Shown here: piece by piece, positions 1 through 9,310 of the stretch
Position numbering within the stretch: the stretch's first letter is position 1
Layout: every line of letters begins with the position of its first letter
Origin: Zygotorulaspora mrakii
Lineage: Eukaryota; Ascomycota; Saccharomycetes; Saccharomycetales; Saccharomycetaceae
Reading direction: 5' to 3'
Assembly (NCBI RefSeq): GCF_013402915.1
Contig: NC_050725.1
Span: 186,001-250,000, forward strand
Length of the DNA stretch: 64,000 nt
Program-made: the position numbers and the translations under genes
The notes under the pieces: model-generated
Databases searched by the model: none
Told to the model about the DNA's origin: nothing
What the model saw: only the letters and a program-made list of their open reading frames with translations

Positions 1-2276
1 AATCATCAGTCGAGTGCATCTATAATGACGCGACATTGAGTATTCGAGAAGTCGGTCAATATGCATTTGAATTGCTGGTGAAGAAGAATGCTGATGAAGC
101 CGAAGTTTTCAATGGAGATGGCTCAGATGACTACTCTGATGATGCAGTAAGCATTCTTTCGACGCAATCCAAGAAGAAAGAAGAAGAATGGGCATTTCCG
201 ATAACAGAAGAAATTGGTCTTCATAAAGAATGGAGTAAACAAGGGGATATGGCGTTTGTCTGGGAAAATACCATTGGAGACGAGACAGATGAAAAAGTTC
301 AATTTATCACTACACCCGATATGTCATTGAATGATATTGATAAATTTTTGGACATCGTGTATCGTTGTGAATATGAGGCGGAATACAAAGAAACCGCATC
401 CAACGCCACTCAGAAGGAGTTGGATGTAATTGCTGCAAGATCTGAGAAATTCAAACAAGAAACGGGGGGTGACTCTGAAGAGTTTGTAGAAAAACTGCAG
501 GCCTTGAAAGTGGATGATTCATCTTCCGATGAGAGAGATTCTGATGATTTTGAAGATGCAAAAGAGAGTCCAGAAGATAGCAAAATGATGAAGAAAGGAA
601 ACAGTAAGAATCCAATTAGGGCTCCAAAAGGAAAACAGTTGTTTATGATGGTTTGCAAACTGTCACTTTTCGATCCTGTACAAGAGCAGTTTTGCCTTCA
701 AGATGAAAAAGTCAGAGCGGCTGTCATTGAGACTGGAAAATACGAATATTGGTTAACTATTGAGGGAAATTCAAGTAGGCTGGGAACGGATATAGTACCA
801 AATATAAATCCCACATTTAACTTTGAAGAATCTGCCTTTATTTTCAACTATGACATGGGCGGTGTAACGTTATCATATATGCTGCAATTCGCTAATAAGA
901 TGGACTGTCGGAGCTGTCAAATTATTATCTCAAAGTGTCTGTGGATGTCACTGAATAAAAAATCTTGGGACAAAGTCCCGATTGATGAGAGAAACTACAT
1001 TCTGCACTTTTCAACCGCGGTAGAAAGAGACTTGGATGCAATTATCTCAGATAACGATAGCAAGCAAGAAGAATCGTCCGAAGAGGAACCATCAGATGAA
1101 GAGGAGAATCATGAATATTCAAAAAGCATTCTCTCTTCAGAGAGTTTTAAGGAGACGGCTCAACAGAGGACATCATCTGCTGGAAACAGATCGCTTACTG
1201 TTGCTTACAAGAATAACAGATCTTACGTGGTAAGGGATGACAAGATCGGTATTTTCAAAACGGATGAAGAAGACATTGATTTTGTCGCAACAATAAAAGA
1301 TCTATCCGATTTACAAGGAAAAAGGATAGATCCCATCAATCCTATGCTTTATATGGAAGATAGAAGTTTGATTGTTCAAGACTCGGGTAATAGCAAGAAG
1401 ATTTTCAAGATGGACATAGAAAGAGGCAAGGTCATAGAAGAGTGGGGTACTGGCGACAGAAATGTAATAAAAGTTGGTCCCACGAAAAAGTTTGATCAAC
1501 TAACTGAGGAGCAAACTGTTTTAGCTATTTCGGAAAATGGGCTATTTCAGATTGACCCAAGACTCAATAGCAAGGATAAGGTGGCTCTAGAGAAATCCAA
1601 AGAGTATGCAACGAAATGTAACTTTAGCTCCATTGGAACAACTGGAAGTGGATATATTGCCGTTGGTTCCGAGAAGGGTGACATTAGATTATATGATAGA
1701 CTTGGTATAAGGGCCAAGACTGCCATTCCATCCCTTGGAAAGCCAATTAAACATATCATCGTTTCAGCAAATGGAAGATGGCTATTGTGCACATGTGACA
1801 CATCGCTTTTGCTGATAGACTTGACCATCAAGACAGGTAAGAATGCCGATAGTCTAGGATTTTTGAAATCTTTTCCTAAAGATGAGAATGTAAAAACGTA
1901 CATTCTTAACATCAGCCCCGAGCATGCCAGTTACATAGTAACGTCTACCAAAAAACCAATCAAGTTTACAAAGGCCTCATTCAATATAGGTCTTGGCGAA
2001 GAAGAACAAACGATTGTTACATCAAGTGGACCATTTTCCGTATCTTGGTCACTAAAAAAGATTCTGAAGGGCGACAGAAAACCTTACATCATGAAAAGAT
2101 ATGATGCAAATGTCATTGAAAATAATTTCGAATTTGGCACTGATAAGAACATTATTGTTGCCTTGAAAGATGACGTTGCTGTGACCAAAATAAAGTCCTT
2201 CCAAAGCCCCAATAAAAAATTGATGGCTTCTGACCTCAGTTTTTTTTTGAAAGATGAGGCGGATGAAGAGAAATGA
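1..2276 (+). CDS. VID27: Vid27 family protein, 5'-truncated by the window edge
   Basis: Ortholog of S. cerevisiae Vid27 (YNL212W, about 780 aa), a cytosolic protein linked to vacuole import and degradation of fructose-1,6-bisphosphatase; its molecular role is poorly known. The frame is open from base 3, before the TTG at 36, so the true start lies upstream of the window and about 25 residues are missing. Of the roughly 758 visible residues, the first half holds the conserved N-terminal region with acidic inserts (Asp/Ser/Glu-rich near 155-185 and again near 350-370). The last 350 or so residues form the WD-like beta-propeller C-terminus typical of the family. It is convergent with MRX7, with about 100 bp between the stop codons. 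Identity is from sequence recall and synteny. Confidence 0.93.
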   Translation, partial: SSVECIYNDATLSIREVGQYAFELLVKKNADEAEVFNGDGSDDYSDDAVSILSTQSKKKEEEWAFPITEEIGLHKEWSKQGDMAFVWENTIGDETDEKVQFITTPDMSLNDIDKFLDIVYRCEYEAEYKETASNATQKELDVIAARSEKFKQETGGDSEEFVEKLQALKVDDSSSDERDSDDFEDAKESPEDSKMMKKGNSKNPIRAPKGKQLFMMVCKLSLFDPVQEQFCLQDEKVRAAVIETGKYEYWLTIEGNSSRLGTDIVPNINPTFNFEESAFIFNYDMGGVTLSYMLQFANKMDCRSCQIIISKCLWMSLNKKSWDKVPIDERNYILHFSTAVERDLDAIISDNDSKQEESSEEEPSDEEENHEYSKSILSSESFKETAQQRTSSAGNRSLTVAYKNNRSYVVRDDKIGIFKTDEEDIDFVATIKDLSDLQGKRIDPINPMLYMEDRSLIVQDSGNSKKIFKMDIERGKVIEEWGTGDRNVIKVGPTKKFDQLTEEQTVLAISENGLFQIDPRLNSKDKVALEKSKEYATKCNFSSIGTTGSGYIAVGSEKGDIRLYDRLGIRAKTAIPSLGKPIKHIIVSANGRWLLCTCDTSLLLIDLTIKTGKNADSLGFLKSFPKDENVKTYILNISPEHASYIVTSTKKPIKFTKASFNIGLGEEEQTIVTSSGPFSVSWSLKKILKGDRKPYIMKRYDANVIENNFEFGTDKNIIVALKDDVAVTKIKSFQSPNKKLMASDLSFFLKDEADEEK

Positions 2277-2375
2277 AGAAAAGCCCACTATGTACTATCA
2301 ATAGGTGATTTTTAAACCATATGTATTAATGTTTAATGAAGTTGTTGCACTGTCCTGCAATGCTTAAACTAGCAG

Positions 2376-2636
2376 CTACTTGAAGAATTTTTCTGCTTGT
2401 CTTTTGAAACCAAGCGTGGCTCTTATTTCATCCCAAAACAAGATTTTAAAGGCTTTGAATTTATGAACTCTTGTGGGCTTATACAAATATTGAAATGCTG
2501 TGATCTTCTCCTGGTGGGTCAGATCTGGGATACTGTTTACTTTTCGATAGATCTTACGCACAAAGGATTGGAAACGCACATTGTTGATAAGCTTCAAATA
2601 AAGCAGCTCCTCCAAACTTCGTGGTGCTCCCCGCAT
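2376..2636 (-). CDS. MRX7: Mrx7-like small mitochondrial protein
   Basis: Small basic protein of 86 aa corresponding to S. cerevisiae YNL211C (Mrx7), a mitochondrial protein found with the MIOREX mitoribosome-associated complexes; precise function unknown. I chose the ATG at 2636 because the three preceding in-frame codons begin with TTG, not ATG. The sequence is rich in Lys/Arg and aromatic residues (RFQSFVRKIYRKVN near the N-terminus, FKILFWDE near the C-terminus), and I see no clear membrane segment. It sits between VID27 and OST4, and the VID27-MRX7 neighbourship is the same as on S. cerevisiae chromosome XIV. The assignment rests on length, order and strand plus family resemblance. Confidence 0.87.
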   Translation of the reverse strand: MRGAPRSLEELLYLKLINNVRFQSFVRKIYRKVNSIPDLTHQEKITAFQYLYKPTRVHKFKAFKILFWDEIRATLGFKRQAEKFFK

Positions 2637-2875
2637 TTTGATCAAATGGATGCTAGCTCACCTTCAGGAGAGATATAATGGTTATTGTTGTACGCCTTTT
2701 CCCTTGTGTGCGTGTTATTTTTTTATTGGAAACGGAAATTTTACATAGTTTTTGAAAACAGATATTGGACATCAAAAACTTCGTGGTTTCTTCAAATAAA
2801 GCAAAGTGAGTGGCATTGAACAAGTACACATCAGTCCAGTTGATCAACTCTTAGAATTGAAATCAAGAATTGACA

Positions 2876-2992
2876 ATGATTGATGACGAACAACTAAATA
2901 AGCTGGCTATTGGGTTTGCCCTGTTGATGATGATACTAATTGTGATATATCAAGCCATAAGTTCCTCAACAGTCGACAAACGCAGAGCTTAG
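2876..2992 (+). CDS. OST4: Oligosaccharyltransferase subunit Ost4 (38 aa)
   Basis: A 38-residue membrane microprotein found by reading the intergenic DNA directly. It starts MIDDEQLNKLAIGF, continues with a hydrophobic stretch (about residues 11-27: Ala/Leu/Met/Ile/Val) and ends in a short polar tail. S. cerevisiae Ost4 (YDL232W, 36 aa) starts MISDEQLNSLAI, has the same layout and lies next to BRE4 as here. Ost4 is a single-pass subunit of the endoplasmic reticulum oligosaccharyltransferase that holds Ost3/Ost6 to Stt3 for N-glycosylation. It is divergent from MRX7 (239 bp between the starts) and convergent with BRE4 (205 bp). Confidence 0.95.
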   Translation: MIDDEQLNKLAIGFALLMMILIVIYQAISSSTVDKRRA

Positions 2993-3197
2993 TACCAAAC
3001 AATTGAGGCAAACCTAAACAAATTGCACCTGCAATATACACAACTTCATATTATTGAAATGCATTCAAAATGTTACAAATCGTATATATATTAGATTTAT
3101 TGTATATTAGATTTGAATCAATGAAGGGTATTTGTATAATAGCATAGAGTCATGGAAAATGGATTCGAGTGTTTAGTTTTATACTATTATATGTCAA

Positions 3198-6100
3198 TTA
3201 AAAATGCTCCTCACCCAGTATTTGTTTCGCACAGGTGACGACAATATGCATGGCCTCAGTAATATCGGTGAAAGCTCTTGCGAAAGCCACACCATGAATT
3301 TCTGTCCATCTAACCCTTTCATAGTTCTCAATATCACCGCTGCGGGTCATACTAATATCTTTGGAGGCACCTTCAAAATCAAATTTTTTATTGAGACCAG
3401 AGCGATGTGAAATCTCCAGTTGAGCTTTTCGTTGCTCGAATTCTGACAGAAAGTCGTATAATTTTTTCCTGGAAAGAACTGGATTTGGTAGATATATTGG
3501 GATTTTATTTTTGGATCTAAAACAATTGGATAGAATGTAGAAGATAAATATCACTGATGAAACACTATCCCTTCTTAAGGATAATAATGCCCTGGTAGTA
3601 TCGTTGTCAAGATCTTGATCCCAAACTTCAAAGAAAGAACCAGAAACTCTCGCTTCGATGACCTTTTCGAGCAAAAACTCACATGCATCCAAGAGATGCT
3701 CATATTTAGACGGTGAAAAATTTGAGATAAAAACGGGCTCCTGCTTTGCCCTTGTCAAAAGTTCTCTGACAGCAAGCATACTTTGGGTTAATCTTACCTC
3801 CCTTATATGTGATAAGGCCAAGGTTAATTCGGTTGGAGAGTCATTAGCATCACGATATAAGTATCTGTCTGTCACAGCCTGGTAAGATTGGCTAATATGT
3901 GCTAGTAGGGAAGACACAGAGAAGCGCAGTTCAGAGCGGGCCTTAAATGACCATACCACCCAGTTGATTGGAACAGATAACAGCATTGCAACAATAAAGG
4001 AAAGCCCCGTCACCCAGGTGTTTTTCCAAATTTCAGCTGTGTTAAGGGAACCTTCACCCTTTGAATAGGGTTCCAACGCAATGACGGTGTAACATATCAA
4101 TGCAATAAAGCTTCCCTTTGTATTATTGTAAACCAAAAAGTTGAAGGCAAATATGAAAAGAATTATACCTCCAAACGTGCAAATGACATACGGACTACCA
4201 AAGTGTCTGGCTTGATTAGCTGCCCATCCCCAAAAAATACCAATCAAAGCAAAACTAAATCTCCTTGCCAATGCAGCCCACTTGCCAGAAAACTTTCTGT
4301 GAGCTAAAAAATAAAACATCATTGGTGCCCACCAACATTGGTATGAATCATACCAATTGTAGGACTGTGGCAGCCACCCTGGGAGACACAAAAAGATTAT
4401 TACAAATAAAACTTTGATTGTCCATTTCATCTCAGGTCCAACTAATGCGGAACTTAATTTCCACAATTTGTAACGCCAAGGATTTTGGGTAGTATGAAAG
4501 TTGAAATCATTATGATCGATGGCGCGCAACGAAGTTTGACCGTTTTTACTTGCTTGTCTGCTGTACTTATGCCTAGAAGTATAGGCATTATAGGACCGCT
4601 CAAATATATCATCCACATCCCTCTTGGTTTCGAAGTAGTGTAAAACGTTTCCAGCTCCCTCATCAAGTGCACATTGTTTTGGTAATCGAATTGATGCCCT
4701 AGAAAGAGGGTAGTGCTGAGGAACAATATGCCAATGTAATTCTGTACCTAGCTCATAACAGCAGTGAGATGCTTCGATCATGTGCTTAGCTGCATTCCTT
4801 AAATATCTCAAAAATAAAAATATGTCAACAAAGTCTGCATTCGTCAACATGTCTTTACCAAAAAAACTTGATTTTGTAAAATTTTTGTAGCATACATCAA
4901 GCTTGTAAATTTTCCTTTTGAGACGTGTTTTAGAGCGGTTCAATAAGTTATCTAGCGCATCTAAGTCTATCTTTCCAGATTTCGTAGTTTTATATTTTGA
5001 TAGAGTTGATGACATATTCTCCAACATAATGACCATTTCAAGCATTAATCCAAAGATGGGAGCTGAAAATGTTGATCTTAGAACACTCAAATATATTTCA
5101 TCGTTAAGTGAAGAGCCATAAGGAAGGGATATGCCATTTCTTGTGAAGGGAGTGGACGCGCCAGAAACATTTGACGGAGTTATATCACCGGTAGTAAAAT
5201 TGCTTTCTGGATCTCCACTGGCTTCACGAAACTTCTTTTGCTCAACAAGGTCATACAGTCTATCTAATTCGGCTCTGTTCAAAAGTCTTTGACTAAGTGG
5301 CAAAATACGTAAAGGACTCATCAGTGTCGTCAAAGAATTTCTAAAATTCTTCAATTTGGACTTATCATATCTCGATAAAGTCCATTGGTTTGCAAACTCT
5401 CTATAACCTTCTGATAGACCCACATTCAAGGATTTTATCATTGATTTCTGCAATAAATGAAGTTTTTCTTCATCAAATGCTTCGTCCTTGTTAACTAATG
5501 CCGCCAGAAAGTTCCGCATATTTGCAATGGCATTTGAGTAGTGCTCAATGAGTTCTGTATTACCACTACGTGGAGATACGAGTACACAAATAAGCAATGA
5601 TAATAAAATACCGAAAAGGTAAGATATGCCAAAGTCCCAAAATGTTGTCCATCTTAATTCATCTCTCGAAGAAACCAGACTGACATTATGCAGGAAAATA
5701 ATCGCGACATTAAAAGATAAGGAGATGTACAGTATCCTCTGATACAGTTCTTTCAACCATATTGAAAACAGCAAAGCGATCACCAAGCTGCCGAATAGAA
5801 CGCCTCCTTGATGAGATGCTGTAACTTTTGTAGCAACTGATACATACCACGCCAAAGCAGACCAACCTAATCCTAAAGAAGCACCCAATACAGATGCAAT
5901 GGTCATTTCTAATTGTACACCGACTGTCCTTACGGGATGATGGATAAGAACAGCAATCGGGAGAAAGTATCGATACTGGTGACCAACCCAATTACCTGAC
6001 CGATGAATCACACAAATGACTAGTGCAATAAAGTATGCAATGAAATATTTAAAGATAGGAAGAGCATTGGAAAAGAAGTCATTCTGCAAATTCTTGGCAT

Positions 6101-6488
6101 AACTCAGAAAATTTCCAGATGTGTTTTCAGATTTTTTTGTGCCTATCAATTGTTCATCTTCTTCCTTATCGGAATTCAGTCTCTCCGCCTTGGTAAAGAC
6201 AGCATCGAAAAATCCATCTCTTAACTCTTCTATATTAAAATCCTCGAGCTCTTCCCACTTCTTCTCTTTTGCAGAATTGCCCAGTCTAAGTCTGGAAAGA
6301 GATACTCTTGAAACTGGAGAGGAAAACACTTGCGATCCTTTTGTGGAACCTTTCAAGTTTGCATTTCCTATGCCATTGCCAGGCCCCATCCCACGTAGAC
6401 TGGCATAAGACGCATGAGAGTAAGAGCCTTTAGAAATTCCTGAATCTAGATTCCTCGGTCTAGAATCTGATAAGCTCTCTAGACTCAT
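3198..6488 (-). CDS. BRE4: Bre4-like polytopic membrane protein (FUSC/ArAE-like)
   Basis: Protein of 1096 aa matching S. cerevisiae Bre4 (YDL231C, 1125 aa), whose loss gives brefeldin A sensitivity and fragmented vacuoles. The layout is a polar Ser/Gly-rich N-terminus of about 130 residues, then a first block of membrane segments (about residues 140-305), a long soluble middle, and a second membrane block (about 690-840). A soluble C-terminal region follows. Two hydrophobic blocks separated by cytosolic domains fit the aromatic-acid-exporter/fusaric-acid-resistance-like superfamily; I infer transport, but no substrate is known. The ATG at 6488 is the first in frame. It diverges from PTP1 across a 423-bp promoter region. 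The PTP1-BRE4-OST4 order is that of S. cerevisiae chromosome IV. Confidence 0.92.
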   Translation of the reverse strand: MSLESLSDSRPRNLDSGISKGSYSHASYASLRGMGPGNGIGNANLKGSTKGSQVFSSPVSRVSLSRLRLGNSAKEKKWEELEDFNIEELRDGFFDAVFTKAERLNSDKEEDEQLIGTKKSENTSGNFLSYAKNLQNDFFSNALPIFKYFIAYFIALVICVIHRSGNWVGHQYRYFLPIAVLIHHPVRTVGVQLEMTIASVLGASLGLGWSALAWYVSVATKVTASHQGGVLFGSLVIALLFSIWLKELYQRILYISLSFNVAIIFLHNVSLVSSRDELRWTTFWDFGISYLFGILLSLLICVLVSPRSGNTELIEHYSNAIANMRNFLAALVNKDEAFDEEKLHLLQKSMIKSLNVGLSEGYREFANQWTLSRYDKSKLKNFRNSLTTLMSPLRILPLSQRLLNRAELDRLYDLVEQKKFREASGDPESNFTTGDITPSNVSGASTPFTRNGISLPYGSSLNDEIYLSVLRSTFSAPIFGLMLEMVIMLENMSSTLSKYKTTKSGKIDLDALDNLLNRSKTRLKRKIYKLDVCYKNFTKSSFFGKDMLTNADFVDIFLFLRYLRNAAKHMIEASHCCYELGTELHWHIVPQHYPLSRASIRLPKQCALDEGAGNVLHYFETKRDVDDIFERSYNAYTSRHKYSRQASKNGQTSLRAIDHNDFNFHTTQNPWRYKLWKLSSALVGPEMKWTIKVLFVIIFLCLPGWLPQSYNWYDSYQCWWAPMMFYFLAHRKFSGKWAALARRFSFALIGIFWGWAANQARHFGSPYVICTFGGIILFIFAFNFLVYNNTKGSFIALICYTVIALEPYSKGEGSLNTAEIWKNTWVTGLSFIVAMLLSVPINWVVWSFKARSELRFSVSSLLAHISQSYQAVTDRYLYRDANDSPTELTLALSHIREVRLTQSMLAVRELLTRAKQEPVFISNFSPSKYEHLLDACEFLLEKVIEARVSGSFFEVWDQDLDNDTTRALLSLRRDSVSSVIFIFYILSNCFRSKNKIPIYLPNPVLSRKKLYDFLSEFEQRKAQLEISHRSGLNKKFDFEGASKDISMTRSGDIENYERVRWTEIHGVAFARAFTDITEAMHIVVTCAKQILGEEHF

Positions 6489-6911
6489 TTCTTATAAGTG
6501 CTTTAGTTTCAAAAAAATATCTTTCAAATGAACTCGATATATTTTGTAAGCATAGCAAGTCCTTAGAAGCCACGAGCAACAATGGGACCTCACGAAAGAA
6601 TTTCTAGAAATCTCGATAACACCAATCTGCCTTCTTGCAGACAGATACAACGAGATGGAATATTTGTGGGCATCGAGTTTTTCATTATCAGCTGATTTTT
6701 TAAAGGTATCCTAAATCGGCTGCAATGCTTTTTGTTACCCTGTTACGTTTGTACAAATGCACAGAGAAGGGGTTAGCTCAACTCTCCAAATGGTCATTGT
6801 ATTCAGCCCATACGCTATTACAGAGCATGTCATGCTGCCACAGCTCCAATTATAGGTTTCGTGCTACCATAGAATTTAATTGAGGTCATTGAAAACAAAA
6901 AGGTTTAATTG
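6489..6911. other. BRE4-PTP1 divergent intergenic region
   Basis: Spacer of 423 bp between two divergent start codons, presumably holding both promoters. I found no RNA gene and no site that I could name with confidence. Confidence 0.6.
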
Positions 6912-7955
6912 ATGAAAAAATCACAATCGATACCGTGGTACTTGAAGCAGTCCGGCAAGGAACTGGCAGAGAAATTTCAGTTTATTCAGATTCAGGAGGA
7001 TGAGCGATTACGAGATGCAACAATCAAAACTATTGATTCTAGATGGTCGCTGGGTGTTAGCGTGTTGGAAAGAAATGATAGCAGAAACAGGTATGTTAAC
7101 ATCATGCCCTATGAAAGGAACAGAGTGAAATTGGATGTAATTAAGGGAAACGATTACATCAACGCATCATACGTCAAAATCAATGTTCCAGGTCAAAGTA
7201 TTTCACCAGGTTATTATATTGCGACACAGGGTCCAACAAAAAAAACATGGGGCCAATTTTGGCAAATGTGCTATCATTCATGTTCGCACGAGAATATTGT
7301 GATAGTAATGGTAACTCCTCTGAAAGAGCATGGAAGAGCGAAGTGTTTTCCCTACTGGCCCACTGGAGAGGACAACGAAAATTCTTCAGATCATGTAAGA
7401 GTATCACCGAAAGAACAATATCCAGGAGGACAATCTGACCTGAGCTGTTTTGAGGACGAATTAGAGGTGATATGTGAAGATAGCAGAAGGATTGAAGACT
7501 ACTATACTCTGACAACACATAAAATCAAGCCCCGTAATCCTTCAACGGGCCCCGCTAAAATGGTTCATCATTTCTATTTCGACCAATGGAAAGACATGAG
7601 TAAGCCGGAGGAAATAGTTCCTATAATGAAGCTGTGTGAGCACTCTCATCGCCTTAACTCTCCCGGGAATCCTATTATTGTTCACTGTTCTGCTGGGGTT
7701 GGTAGAAGTGGAACATTCATAACCTTGGATCATTTGATTCACGATACAGCAGACTTTAAATTGAGTTTGGGAACCATCAGTACAGAGGGATCTCGTGTGC
7801 CTATTGAACACTATAACCATGACCTTATAGAACAAATTGTACTGCAACTCCGGTCTCAAAGGCTAAAAATGGTTCAGATGATCGATCAATACATGTTCAT
7901 ATACCATGCTGCAAAGTATTTATATGATATTAGCGAGAATAGTAAAAGTGAATAA
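6912..7955 (+). CDS. PTP1: Protein tyrosine phosphatase Ptp1
   Basis: Cytosolic classical protein tyrosine phosphatase of 347 aa, ortholog of S. cerevisiae PTP1 (YDL230W, 335 aa). The signature HCSAGVGRSGT is intact, with the nucleophilic cysteine at residue 259 and the P-loop arginine following. An N-terminal KNDSRNRY-type region and the substrate-loop NDYINASYVK, both diagnostic of the family, are visible, as is the Q-rich C-terminal loop segment (QMIDQY). The general-acid loop reads W-K-D rather than W-P-D; as I recall, S. cerevisiae Ptp1 has the same variation. The ATG at 6912 was taken as start; the codon just before it is TTG. In S. cerevisiae it dephosphorylates phosphotyrosine proteins such as Fpr3. 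Confidence 0.96.
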   Translation: MKKSQSIPWYLKQSGKELAEKFQFIQIQEDERLRDATIKTIDSRWSLGVSVLERNDSRNRYVNIMPYERNRVKLDVIKGNDYINASYVKINVPGQSISPGYYIATQGPTKKTWGQFWQMCYHSCSHENIVIVMVTPLKEHGRAKCFPYWPTGEDNENSSDHVRVSPKEQYPGGQSDLSCFEDELEVICEDSRRIEDYYTLTTHKIKPRNPSTGPAKMVHHFYFDQWKDMSKPEEIVPIMKLCEHSHRLNSPGNPIIVHCSAGVGRSGTFITLDHLIHDTADFKLSLGTISTEGSRVPIEHYNHDLIEQIVLQLRSQRLKMVQMIDQYMFIYHAAKYLYDISENSKSE

Positions 7956-8031
7956 CCAGTTAGAGCATCTTTAGCCTGTGTATGAAATCGGTTTTTTCGA
8001 GGATTGCCTGTTTCTTCGCGAGATTTTTGAA

Positions 8032-8041
8032 TAGCCGCCGA
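8032..8041 (+). promoter_or_regulatory. URS1 (Ume6-binding) site upstream of MER1
   Basis: TAGCCGCCGA, a perfect match to the URS1 consensus, 69 bp before the MER1 start codon. In S. cerevisiae, Ume6 bound here represses early meiotic genes in mitosis and, with Ime1, activates them in meiosis. Confidence 0.8.
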
Positions 8042-8109
8042 GCTTTACATTTCTGGCCGACACTTGTAACAATATAGATAAATAGTAGCATCCAGCGGCA
8101 TATTGACAG

Positions 8110-8967
8110 ATGAATCTACATATGCATGAGACCTTTCAGGGTGCAGCCCAGAGTGCCATCAAACGAAGCCAGAATGAAACTAGGGGCTGTACCTCTAATA
8201 TTGAGAGTTTCCTGAACTCAATTGACTCAATTGCTGTCGGGGAGACACTCTATCTCACATCACTTGAGGCTCCAGAAAAGCTCCTTCATATTCAACTTTG
8301 CTGGTGGAAATTCCTTGAATGCATAAGTCAACAGGCATGCAGAGGGTTGGCGTCCGTTACAAAGAATAGTGGTCATACAGCATTGATCAGTTGTGCGCCA
8401 TTGTTCCTACTGGATATTGAATTTTCCAACATTTGGCTGAAATTTGGGCTCACAAGGTTTGCATGTCGCCAAGAACTATATATGGTTTCTGACTACGTAT
8501 TATCACTCGATAGAAGGTTACTTTCTGTACGTTTCAACTCCTCAAAGGACTCTCTGCAAGAAATAAGGGCAAATGAAGATCTGCTATTACACGATACGCA
8601 TCCCTTTCCGCCCCAACTGGATGTTTCGATTCCAGCAGCTTGCCAGAGCAACCCAAGCGTTACCGTGCCTGTTCTGGCAACTTCTAATCCCCATCCAGTT
8701 ACATACGAACTCACATTGACAAAGTCTGAGGTGACCTATCTAATTGGCAAAGCTGGAGCGCGCATCCAATCTACCAGAGAAAGCACAGACACTACAATCA
8801 AGATCTTACCTATTGCTAACAAGCTCTCATCTCAAGCGCTAAACAGACCAGAATCAGTCGTGCAAGCGATTATGATAACGGGTGACCTTTACACAGTAGC
8901 TCTGGCGATGGCCACAATTGAAACACAACTGTCATTACATCGAACTTCTCCGCGAAAAGAGCTCTGA
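8110..8967 (+). CDS. MER1: Mer1-like meiotic splicing regulator (KH domain)
   Basis: RNA-binding protein of 285 aa, ortholog of S. cerevisiae Mer1 (YNL210W, 270 aa). Mer1 is made only in meiosis and promotes splicing of a few meiotic pre-mRNAs (MER2, MER3, SPO22 and others) by binding an intronic enhancer and contacting the U1 snRNP. A single KH domain lies near the C-terminus (about residues 198-265) with the GxxG loop GKAG at 213-216. The N-terminal 200 residues are the divergent activation part. Position just before SSB matches the YNL210W-YNL209W order, while PTP1 in front comes from the chromosome IV series. The perfect URS1 site just upstream supports meiotic expression. Confidence 0.9.
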   Translation: MNLHMHETFQGAAQSAIKRSQNETRGCTSNIESFLNSIDSIAVGETLYLTSLEAPEKLLHIQLCWWKFLECISQQACRGLASVTKNSGHTALISCAPLFLLDIEFSNIWLKFGLTRFACRQELYMVSDYVLSLDRRLLSVRFNSSKDSLQEIRANEDLLLHDTHPFPPQLDVSIPAACQSNPSVTVPVLATSNPHPVTYELTLTKSEVTYLIGKAGARIQSTRESTDTTIKILPIANKLSSQALNRPESVVQAIMITGDLYTVALAMATIETQLSLHRTSPRKEL

Positions 8968-9310
8968 AAAGTGCACTGCTTGCTCAAACTACAATTATAC
9001 GTTTCAAACTATTATCATATTTACACTGGGCATAAGTGATGGATTCTGGTATTTCGGGAGCGAATTGTATTACCTTCGAGATGAGCATCTGGCATCCCAT
9101 CGCTCGTGACGGGACAAAAAGAAACGTGAAATTTTTTTTTCATCTCACAGTCTCAAGCGTTGTGAAGGTTGAAAAATTTTCCAATTCACCAGTTATAAAG
9201 TTCACTCTCGCTCTACTCTTCCCTGGACTCTTCTAACTCTTTTCAGTTTGGTTGTGAATTTTGTTTTAATTATCCCCAAAGAGGTCAATCTACAAACCAT
9301 CCAATTAACA
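8968..9310. other. MER1-SSB intergenic region, SSB promoter
   Basis: Spacer of 343 bp. It holds an Abf1-type site (9099-9111) followed by a T-run (9132-9140), then a TATAAAG at about 9194. Short open frames here lack coding features. Confidence 0.6.
9099..9111 (+). promoter_or_regulatory. Abf1-type binding site in SSB promoter
   Basis: ATCGCTCGTGACG fits the Abf1 consensus RTCRYN5ACG. It lies about 200 bp before the SSB start and is followed by a T-run, a layout seen at Abf1-type promoters of translation genes. Function is inferred. Confidence 0.5.

Noticed and set aside
2653..2847. Minus-strand frame of 64 codons between MRX7 and OST4
   Set aside because: No resemblance and fills the MRX7-OST4 promoter spacer; not supported as a gene.
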